This document shows positions 6,702 to 12,954 of a stretch of DNA of 12,954 bases, one piece after another. The stretch lies in assembly GCA_023410155.1 (NCBI GenBank), contig JAEYQF010000382.1:1-12954 (forward strand), given 5' to 3'. The stretch is from Verrucomicrobiota bacterium (GTDB lineage: Bacteria > Verrucomicrobiota > Verrucomicrobiia > Opitutales > Opitutaceae). The stretch's first letter is position 1. Each line of letters begins with the position of its first letter. Position numbers and translations under genes: made by a program. The notes under the pieces were generated by a model. That model saw nothing but the letters and a program-made list of their open reading frames with translations. It did no database searches and was not told the origin of the DNA.

Positions 6702-6761
6702 TGGCGCGAGTCACGCCACAGCGTGGCTCGGGTCGTGCCACGGTGCGCACCGGGTCGCACC
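6702..6761. repeat. Three tandem short hairpins with GRGTC loops
   Basis: The convergent gap between yebC and the DUF3300 gene holds three consecutive inverted repeats. They are TGGCG/CGCCA (6702-6706 with 6714-6718), CGTGGC/GCCACG (6722-6727 with 6737-6742) and GGTGCG/CGCACC (6742-6747 with 6756-6761). Each loop carries G-A/G-GTC (GAGTC, GGGTC, GGGTC), so they look like diverged copies of one unit spaced about 20 bp apart. A 12-bp palindrome CGGTGCGCACCG (6741-6752) overlaps units 2 and 3. It could be a bidirectional terminator without a T-run or a REP-like element. Confidence 0.5.
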
Positions 6762-6783
6762 TGTGTTCGTGCGGACTTCCGCC

Positions 6784-8229
6784 TTAACGCGTCGCGTTCG
6801 GAGAATGAGCCCGGTTGGGCATGGCGCGGTTACCGGTCGAAGGTGAACTGGCCCGCACATGCGCCCGATCCGCTCTTTGCACCGGAGCGGCCCGCCGAAC
6901 CTCCGGCGAACGTCCTGCCCCAGCGCGCCGTTCGAGATTCGGTGCCGGACGCGGCGGCGACTCCGGCGCACGGCGAAGCTGCGAAGCGGTCTCGCGGCCA
7001 GGCGCGGACGGACGGACACTCGTCGCGGGCGGCGTGACTTGGTTTCGTCCGCCGAACGCGGGATTGTTGCGCGCGGGATTCGATTGCGGCACTCGCACCT
7101 CGGGAGCGACGCGGCTCGGCGTATTTGTCTTCACGTCCGGGCGCGGTCGGGTGACAGGCGCGGCCGTCGTGGTCACGTCGGGACGGCGTTGGCTCGTCGG
7201 ACGATTTGCGACTTCCGAGTTGCCGCGGTTGCCGCCGGGCACTTGCGGGCGATTGCCAAATTCAGGTCGGCCGGGGCGCGGATTGCCGCGTTGCGGGCCA
7301 TTGTCGGCGTGCAGATTGCTTCCTCCGGGCGGTCGGCGATCCGGACGATTCTGCCACCGGTCGCGGTCCGGCCGACGTTCTCCAATCGGGCGTGGACGAG
7401 AGATGTGGTGGCTCCAGCCCGGGTGATGAGGACGCGGCCGATGATGCGGACGCTCGTAACGCGGACGCCACGCGTGGCGCGGTCCGTCATGCCAATGACC
7501 GGGGCGACCGTGATGCCAGTAATGCGGGTGCCAGTGATGACGATGTCCGACGTAGATCACGCGGCTGTGCCAGTCGCACGAATACACCAGCCAGCTGCCC
7601 ACGCTGAAACCGAGCCCGAAATAAAGCGGCGATGAGGTGTAGTAGCGGCGTTCGACGAACACCACTTCGGGATCGTAGCGCGGCACATAGATCACTTCGC
7701 GCTGCGCCGGGACGATCGCGATCGTGTTGGAGTCTTCGACGATCACCTTTTGTTGCGGTGTGTCGGCGAGAGCGCCGTTGGCCTTCGCCTTGCCGCGGAG
7801 CCGCTGCATCGAGGCCATGACGTCACCCTGCTGCGCGAGGTAAGCTTCGCCGAGTTGGCGGGTCCAAGCGAGATTCTCATCCATCCACTGCACCACCTCG
7901 GGATAGCGCGCGAGAGCGCGCACCGAGTCATCCCAAGGCTGTTCATCGAGCTTGTCGACATCGCCACCATCATCGAGATAGCGGGCGGCGAGCACGACGT
8001 CCGATGGGTAGGTGGAGGCGGGCAAGATGATCGCAACGAGCGCGTCAGGATACAACGCGATCGGGCCGAGCAATTGGTCCAATTCTTCGGCCTTCAGCGG
8101 ATCGGCCGGCGCGACCGCGGGCGCAGTCGTGCTGGGCGCGGCCACCACGGTGCCGCCAGTCTGCGCCCACATAGGAGACGCAAACAAGAGGCACGCGCTC
8201 AGAGAAAGGTAGGCGCTGGTTTTTCTCAT
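6784..8229 (-). CDS. Secreted DUF3300 protein with His-rich tail
   Basis: This is a 481-residue exported protein. Its Sec signal peptide (MRKTSAYLSLSACLLF...) has a cleavage site near MWA-Q at 20-23. After an Ala/Thr/Pro linker comes the DUF3300 domain (about 46-225), recognised by LDQLLGPIALYPDALVAIILPASTYP (50-75), EQPWDDSVRALARYPEVVQWM and the later IVPAQREVIYVPRYDPEVV strand region. Residues 229-275 are extremely rich in His, Trp, Arg and Pro (for example RHHWHPHYWHHGRPGHWHDG). The remaining 200 residues are a disordered Arg/Pro/Asn/Gly tail. DUF3300 has no known function; the histidine cluster could bind metal and the basic tail could bind polyanions or peptidoglycan, both as inference. 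ATG 8229 gives the signal peptide; an upstream ATG at 8259 adds ten unsupported residues. It lies 91 bp after uvrA on the same strand. Confidence 0.88.
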   Translation of the reverse strand: MRKTSAYLSLSACLLFASPMWAQTGGTVVAAPSTTAPAVAPADPLKAEELDQLLGPIALYPDALVAIILPASTYPSDVVLAARYLDDGGDVDKLDEQPWDDSVRALARYPEVVQWMDENLAWTRQLGEAYLAQQGDVMASMQRLRGKAKANGALADTPQQKVIVEDSNTIAIVPAQREVIYVPRYDPEVVFVERRYYTSSPLYFGLGFSVGSWLVYSCDWHSRVIYVGHRHHWHPHYWHHGRPGHWHDGPRHAWRPRYERPHHRPRPHHPGWSHHISRPRPIGERRPDRDRWQNRPDRRPPGGSNLHADNGPQRGNPRPGRPEFGNRPQVPGGNRGNSEVANRPTSQRRPDVTTTAAPVTRPRPDVKTNTPSRVAPEVRVPQSNPARNNPAFGGRNQVTPPATSVRPSAPGRETASQLRRAPESPPRPAPNLERRAGAGRSPEVRRAAPVQRADRAHVRASSPSTGNRAMPNRAHSPNATR

Positions 8230-8320
8230 GGGGTAGTTGATTGCCACACTATGACACAACTGTGCCCCTCCGTGTGCCTACTAAAACCGACGCAACTCCC
8301 TGCCCCGTCGCAGCCGCGTT

Positions 8321-11200
8321 TCAAACCGGAGCCGCGGCCCGCCACTTTGCGAGCGCCTGGCCGGTGAGAGAACGCTCTGCGCCCTCAATCTCGGCGCGCG
8401 TGCCAGCGAACACAATCTCTCCTCCCTCGCGTCCGCCACCGGGGCCGAGATCAATGACCCAGTCAGCGAGGTTGATGACGTCGAGATTGTGCTCGATCAC
8501 GATGATCGTGTTGCCCGCGTCACGCAGTTTGAAGAGCAGGTCCATCAATTTCTGGATGTCGACCCAGTGCAGGCCCGTCGTGGGCTCGTCGAGGATGTAG
8601 AGCGTGCGGCCCTGCTGGCGTTTGCTGAGCTCGAGCGAAAGTTTGAGACGCTGCGCCTCGCCGCCCGAGAGAGTCGTGGCGGATTGGCCGAGCGTGAGGT
8701 AACCAAGTCCGACCGCTTCGAGGGTCTGGAGTTTGTCCATGACGCGCGGGATGTTGCGGAAGAGTTTGATCGCATCGCGCACAGTGAGCTCGAGCACATC
8801 CGCGATGGATTTGCCGTGAAACAAAACCTCGAGCGTCTCGCGATTGAAGCGACGTCCACCGCAACTCGGGCAAGGCGCGTAGGCGTCGGGCATGAACTGC
8901 ATGTCGAGCTTGATGACGCCATCACCCTGGCAACGTTCACAACGACCGCCGCGCACGTTGAACGAGAACCGGCTGGCTTTGTAGCCGCGGACTTTCGCGA
9001 GCGGAAGTTGCGCGAAGAGGTCGCGCAACAAATCCAGCAAACCCACATAGGTCGCTGGATTGGAGCGCGGGCTGCGGCCGATCGGCTCCTGGTCGACCTG
9101 CACGAGCTTCTCAAAAAAATCGAGGTTCTCGACGTGGCGGTGTTTTCCCGGAAGCGTTTTGGCGCCGTTGAGTTTTCGCGCAGCGACGGCGGCGAGCACG
9201 TCGTTGACGAGCGTGCTCTTGCCCGAGCCGCTGACACCGGTGACGCAAGTGAGCAGCCCGATAGGAAAACGCGCGTCGACGCCCCGCAGATTGTTCGCGC
9301 GGGCCTCACGCACGGTGAGCCACGCATCGTCCGGCTCCTTCGTCTTCGCGTCCTTCAGCACGCCGAGTTTGCGGGCGAGATACGGGCCCGTGCGCGACAT
9401 TTTCGCCGAGAGCTCCATGCAGGCCGCGGGTGTGCCTTGAAAGAGCAGTTCGCCGCCTTCGGTGCCGGCTTCCGGGCCGAGTTCGATAATCTCGTCGGCG
9501 AGTCGCATCGTGTCCTCGTCGTGCTCGACGACCAGGACGGTGTTTCCGCGATCGCGAAGCGCCACGAGGGTATCGAGCAGCTTCTGATTGTCGTGCGGAT
9601 GCAGACCGATGCTGGGCTCATCGAGCACGTAGATCACGCCCATCAGGCCCATGCCGAGTTGCGTTGCGAGGCGCACGCGCTGCGCCTCACCTCCGGAGAG
9701 CGTGGCGTAGTCGCGGTCGAGCGTCAGGTAGCTGAGGCCGGTCTCGAGGAGGAAATGGAGGCGCTGCTCGATGCCGTTGACCACGTCACCGACGGCATCG
9801 TTGTCGGCGAACGTCTTCACCACCTCGCGCGCAAACGTATGCGCCTGTCCGACGTCATGCGCCATGAATTGCGGGAACGAAAGCCCTGGCGACTCGTCGC
9901 CCGCGACGCGAATCCGGACCGCTCCGCTGCGCGCATTGAGTCGGGTGCCGTGACATTCCGGGCACTCCCCGCTCACCATAAAGCTGGTAAGTCGCGCGCG
10001 GAAGCCGTCGCTGTCGGTGTGACGAAAACTGTCTTCGAGGTCGGCGATCACGCCAGGAAAGGACATGGCCTTGGCCTCTCGCATCCGGCGCAGCTTGAAC
10101 GCGAACTGCCGTTCGCCGGCGCCAAACAGCAGCGCCTGCCGCGTCTCCTCGGGCAACTTGCTCCAAGGCAGATCCGCATCGAAGGGTAGTTGCTCGGCGA
10201 GCTGCTTCAGCAGCGCGTTGTGCTTGATGATGAGATTCTTTCCGCCGATTCGCCACGGCTTGATCGCGCCTTCACGCACGGACTTTTCCGCGTCGGGCAC
10301 GATCAACTCGGGCACGAATCGCAGCTTCCGCCCCAGGCCGCCACAGGTCGTGCACGCGCCTTCGGAGTGGTTGAACGAAAAGTGTCGCGGCGTGAGTTTC
10401 TCGAAAACATCGCCGCAAATCTCACACGCGAGCGACTGGCTGAGCGGGATCTCGCGCCACGGAGATTCGGCCGATTTCTGCGCGAGCACGATGGCGCGGT
10501 CCTTGCCCTCGCGAAACGCGAGTTCGAGCGAATCGGCAAGGCGACTGCGCTGGTCGGCATTGGCGACGAGTCGGTCGACCACCAAGTCGACTGCGATTTC
10601 CTGGGTGCCGCTGGGCAGAATCTTCGGCTCGTCGAGATTTCGGACCTCGCCATCGAGCCGCACGCGCTGAAATCCGCGCTGGCGAAGCCGGGGCAGTTCC
10701 TCGCGCAAGACACTCGGTTTCGCGCGCATGGCGGGCGCCAAGAGGATCACGCGCTCACCCGCACACTCGGTCAGGATGCGTTGCACGTTGTCGTCGAGCG
10801 AACGTTGCACGATGCGACCGCCATCCTTGGGACAGTATTGTTCGCCACACAGCGCCCACAGAAGTTGCGCATAATCGGCGATCTCGGTGGCGGTCGCGAT
10901 CGTGCTACGCGGCCCGCCGGCTCCCGTGCGCTGCTCGATCGCCAGCACCGGCGAGAGACCGTGGATGAAATCGACGTCGGGCCGCTTCAGTTGATCGAGC
11001 GCCTGGCGGGCCTGCGTCGACAGGCTTTCCATGTATTTACGGTAGCCCTCCGCGTAGATCGTATCGAAGGCGAGCGACGATTTGCCCGAGCCGCTGGGCC
11101 CTGTAATGACCACGAGCTTCCCCCGCGGGATTCGCAGTTCGAGGTTCTTCAAATTGTGTTCGCGAGCGCCTTTTACGTGGATGTGGGTCGCAGCCTGCAT
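8321..11200 (-). CDS. uvrA: Excinuclease ABC subunit A
   Basis: This is the 959-residue damage-recognition ATPase of nucleotide excision repair, which loads UvrB at lesions. It has two ABC ATPase modules: Walker A GPSGSGKS (34-41) and GVSGSGKS (655-662), signatures LSGGEAQR (501-508 and 844-851), and Walker B LDEPSIGLH (526-534) and LDEPTTGLH (870-878). The UvrB-binding region (about 130-245) and the insertion domain ahead of GECPECHGTRL (411-421) are both present, which marks a standard UvrA rather than a short UvrA2. Zinc ligands C259, C262, C283, C286 and C754, C757, C777, C780 match E. coli spacing. One difference is QYCPKDGG near 121-128, where many UvrA proteins have CPxCG. Length fits E. 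coli (940). It is divergent from the DUF1302 gene. Confidence 0.98.
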   Translation of the reverse strand: MQAATHIHVKGAREHNLKNLELRIPRGKLVVITGPSGSGKSSLAFDTIYAEGYRKYMESLSTQARQALDQLKRPDVDFIHGLSPVLAIEQRTGAGGPRSTIATATEIADYAQLLWALCGEQYCPKDGGRIVQRSLDDNVQRILTECAGERVILLAPAMRAKPSVLREELPRLRQRGFQRVRLDGEVRNLDEPKILPSGTQEIAVDLVVDRLVANADQRSRLADSLELAFREGKDRAIVLAQKSAESPWREIPLSQSLACEICGDVFEKLTPRHFSFNHSEGACTTCGGLGRKLRFVPELIVPDAEKSVREGAIKPWRIGGKNLIIKHNALLKQLAEQLPFDADLPWSKLPEETRQALLFGAGERQFAFKLRRMREAKAMSFPGVIADLEDSFRHTDSDGFRARLTSFMVSGECPECHGTRLNARSGAVRIRVAGDESPGLSFPQFMAHDVGQAHTFAREVVKTFADNDAVGDVVNGIEQRLHFLLETGLSYLTLDRDYATLSGGEAQRVRLATQLGMGLMGVIYVLDEPSIGLHPHDNQKLLDTLVALRDRGNTVLVVEHDEDTMRLADEIIELGPEAGTEGGELLFQGTPAACMELSAKMSRTGPYLARKLGVLKDAKTKEPDDAWLTVREARANNLRGVDARFPIGLLTCVTGVSGSGKSTLVNDVLAAVAARKLNGAKTLPGKHRHVENLDFFEKLVQVDQEPIGRSPRSNPATYVGLLDLLRDLFAQLPLAKVRGYKASRFSFNVRGGRCERCQGDGVIKLDMQFMPDAYAPCPSCGGRRFNRETLEVLFHGKSIADVLELTVRDAIKLFRNIPRVMDKLQTLEAVGLGYLTLGQSATTLSGGEAQRLKLSLELSKRQQGRTLYILDEPTTGLHWVDIQKLMDLLFKLRDAGNTIIVIEHNLDVINLADWVIDLGPGGGREGGEIVFAGTRAEIEGAERSLTGQALAKWRAAAPV

Positions 11201-11389
11201 GCGGTTGAACGCGCAACTTACGCGAAATCCGCGCGCGTCAAAGGGCTAAGTGTGTTCACCAAGGCTGCGCAGTTTTTGCCAAGTTTCGCTGCGCTTTGGT
11301 TGTTGAGAATCGCCACCTGCAAACTTTGTTCTTCGAATCGCACCGGCGTCACTCAGAGCCGGCCCAATCCCCAGGCCATCCGCTATCCT
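11201..11389. other. Divergent intergenic region uvrA / DUF1302
   Basis: This 189-bp gap must hold promoters for both flanking genes. It contains an inverted repeat GCGCAG/CTGCGC (11268-11273 and 11290-11295) with a T-rich 16-base interior, and a GC-poor stretch around 11271-11335 that suits promoter melting. I could not define a convincing plus-strand -35/-10 pair or a LexA-like site. Confidence 0.4.
11215..11241 (-). promoter_or_regulatory. uvrA: Possible uvrA promoter
   Basis: On the minus strand TTGACG (11241-11236) resembles a -35 box, and TAAGTT (11220-11215) is a weak -10 candidate. The spacer is 15 bp, shorter than the usual 17. The transcript would begin only a few bases ahead of the uvrA start codon, giving a very short leader. 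The -35 match is good and the -10 match poor, so this is tentative. Confidence 0.25.
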
Positions 11390-12954
11390 ATGAGCAAACC
11401 CGAGTTCTCTCGCGAGCGACGCCACACCCCGGAGCGTCGCGCCACGTTGATCGCCGCGCTGATCGCGCTGGCTGTGTCTCCTGTCTCCGCCTTTCAGTTC
11501 TCCGCCGGCGAACTGAAGGGCAGCTTCGACTCCACCTTCTCGGTCGGTGGGCTCTACCGACTCAGCGATCCGGACCCCGCGTTCTATGGCACGAGCAACA
11601 CCTTCAACGGCGTGCCCGGCCGGCAGAACTCGGTCAACGCCGACGACGGCAACCTCAACTACGGCCAGGGCTGGGCCTCGCTGCTGTTCAAGGGCTCGCA
11701 CGATCTCGAGCTGCGCTACCGCAACTTCGGCGCGTTCGTCCGCGGCTACTACTTCTACGACGCCGAAGCCAACGAGACGGAGCGCACCGCGCTGTCTTCC
11801 GATGCGAAGAGCAAGGTCTTCCGCGGCGGCGAACTGCTCGACGCCTACGTGCTCGCGAGGTTCACCGTCGGCAACGACATGCCCGTGGATGTCCGTCTGG
11901 GGCGCCAGGTTCTCAGCTTGGGCGAGAGCACGTTCATTCCCAACGGCATCAACGTCATCAATCCCGTCGACCTTTCGAAACTGCGCACGCCGGGTTCCGA
12001 ATTGAAAGAGGCGCTGCTGCCGGTGTTCATGTTGAAGGCGTCGATCGGCGTCACGTCCAACGTCACGGTCGAACCCTTCTGGCTCCTGCAATGGCGCCAC
12101 AATGAGATCGAGCCGGCGGGCTCCTACTTCTCGACGACCGACATCGCCAGCCGCGGCGGTCGACGCGTTTACCTGGGCTTCGGCTCCCTGCCAGACACCG
12201 GCGTGCTCGGCGCAGTGCCGCGCGCCGACGATCGCGATGCCGACGATCTCAACCAATACGGCGTCGCCCTTCGCGTGCTCGCCCCGGGGCTGAACGACAC
12301 TGAGTTCGGATTTTACTACGCCCGCTACAACACCCGCTCCCCGGTGATCAGCGCGATCACGCCGACGGGCCCGATCGACGTCGCATTCGTGCGCACGACC
12401 GCCGGCCAGCTGGCGCAGCAAAACCTGGCGCCCGCGATGATCCAGGCGGGTTTCCCAGCCGCCGGTGTGGCGGATGCCCTGACCACGCTGCTCGGCGCGG
12501 CCTTCACCGGTGTGCCGCAGGCCGCCCTGCCCGCTCATCTTCAACCGTTCTACCCGGGAGCTCAGTCCATCGCCTCCGGCGCGGGCCGCATCGGGCTGCT
12601 CAACGCCGCAGCTTCGGCCCGCTACTTCCTCGAGTATCCAGAGGAGTTGGACATGCTCGGCGCGAGCTTCAACACCTCCCTCGGCAACACCGGCATCTCG
12701 TGGCAGGGCGAGGTGTCCTACAAGATGGACGTGCCCCTGCAGGTCGACGACGTGGAGATGCTCTTTGCGACGCTCTCGACGTTGAACCCGGTCTTCGGCG
12801 CCAACAATCAGGTCGGCAGGTTCCTCGGAGAATATAACCGGGAGATCTCGGGCTATCGCCGCCATGAGGTGTGGACCGCCCAGTCGACGCTGACGAAAGT
12901 CTTCGGTCCGATGCTTGGGGCCCAGCAATTCTCCCTCGTCGGCGAGGTCGGCGG
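11390..12954 (+). CDS. DUF1302 outer-membrane beta-barrel protein (3' partial)
   Basis: I translated this frame directly from ATG 11390: 521 codons without a stop, running off the window end. A long basic n-region (MSKPEFSRERRHTPERR) leads into a hydrophobic stretch and a signal cleavage near VSA-F at 32-35. The mature part has repeated amphipathic beta strands. The DUF1302 hallmark RLGRQVLSLGESTFIPNG (169-186) is followed by INVINPVDLSKLRTPGSEL and LLPVFMLKASIG (to about 220). Later, YFLEYPEELDMLGASFNTSLG and the PLQVDDVEML segment are also typical. In other bacteria DUF1302 proteins are often encoded beside DUF1329 proteins and RND/MmpL-like exporters, and are thought to handle lipid or steroid-like compounds at the outer membrane. 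A partner gene would lie beyond this window. No Shine-Dalgarno precedes the start. Confidence 0.9.
   Translation, partial: MSKPEFSRERRHTPERRATLIAALIALAVSPVSAFQFSAGELKGSFDSTFSVGGLYRLSDPDPAFYGTSNTFNGVPGRQNSVNADDGNLNYGQGWASLLFKGSHDLELRYRNFGAFVRGYYFYDAEANETERTALSSDAKSKVFRGGELLDAYVLARFTVGNDMPVDVRLGRQVLSLGESTFIPNGINVINPVDLSKLRTPGSELKEALLPVFMLKASIGVTSNVTVEPFWLLQWRHNEIEPAGSYFSTTDIASRGGRRVYLGFGSLPDTGVLGAVPRADDRDADDLNQYGVALRVLAPGLNDTEFGFYYARYNTRSPVISAITPTGPIDVAFVRTTAGQLAQQNLAPAMIQAGFPAAGVADALTTLLGAAFTGVPQAALPAHLQPFYPGAQSIASGAGRIGLLNAAASARYFLEYPEELDMLGASFNTSLGNTGISWQGEVSYKMDVPLQVDDVEMLFATLSTLNPVFGANNQVGRFLGEYNREISGYRRHEVWTAQSTLTKVFGPMLGAQQFSLVGEVG

Noticed and set aside
8230..8320. Weak hairpin with CGACG/CGTCG arms followed by GTTTTA after the uvrA stop
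   Set aside because: A 5-bp stem with a 13-base loop is too weak to call a terminator without transcript data.
8489..10189. 566-codon open frame on the plus strand inside uvrA
   Set aside because: It is wholly antisense to an intact uvrA with all motifs and has no family resemblance; it is a by-product of codon bias.
11246..12928. 560-codon open frame on the minus strand opposite the DUF1302 gene
   Set aside because: Its product is low-complexity (Arg/Ala/Val/Glu/Gly) with no recognisable domain, while the plus-strand frame gives a signal peptide and clear DUF1302 motifs. Long antisense frames are common in GC-rich genes.

Overview
The window is GC-rich chromosomal DNA packed with ordinary bacterial genes: twelve protein-coding genes, no RNA genes, and no sign of an insertion sequence, prophage or CRISPR array. 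The mix of families suggests a Gram-negative member of the Verrucomicrobiota, perhaps Opitutaceae. These families are a long FmdB-type protein, DUF4252-like and DUF3300 proteins, a YeeN-like YebC protein and a DUF1302 outer-membrane protein. That placement rests on protein resemblance only. None of the twelve chosen start codons has a recognisable Shine-Dalgarno sequence.

Layout. (1) 58-991, plus strand: an ApaH/PP2A-like metallophosphatase and a 51-residue glycine-rich membrane peptide, closed by a strong GNRA-capped hairpin (1001-1029) that separates them from the convergent genes. (2) 1034-3662, minus strand: a likely operon transcribed dinB (Y-family polymerase), FmdB-like protein, inositol-monophosphatase-family enzyme. 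(3) 3808-4572, plus strand: a periplasmic molybdate-binding protein (ModA), divergent from dinB and without modB or modC in view. (4) 4603-5795, minus strand: two neighbouring DUF4252-like genes, one exported and one membrane-anchored, with a 19-bp perfect dyad in the upstream leader. (5) 5956-6687, plus strand: a YebC/YeeN-type translation factor, followed by a 60-bp run of three short hairpins. (6) 6784-11200, minus strand: uvrA and then a secreted DUF3300 protein with a His/Arg/Pro-rich tail. (7) 11390 to the window end, plus strand: a DUF1302 outer-membrane beta-barrel protein whose 3' end lies outside the window.

Functionally there are two groups. One serves DNA and translation maintenance: UvrA in nucleotide excision repair, DinB in translesion synthesis, YebC in easing ribosome stalls. 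The other is a set of envelope proteins: ModA, two DUF4252-like proteins, DUF3300 and DUF1302. I found no multi-gene novel defence or biosynthetic system. The most distinctive items are the hairpin array, the dyad ahead of the DUF4252-like pair, the altered zinc knuckles of the FmdB-like protein, and the lack of Shine-Dalgarno sequences. No stretch longer than 300 bases lacks a gene; the largest gap is 11201-11389.
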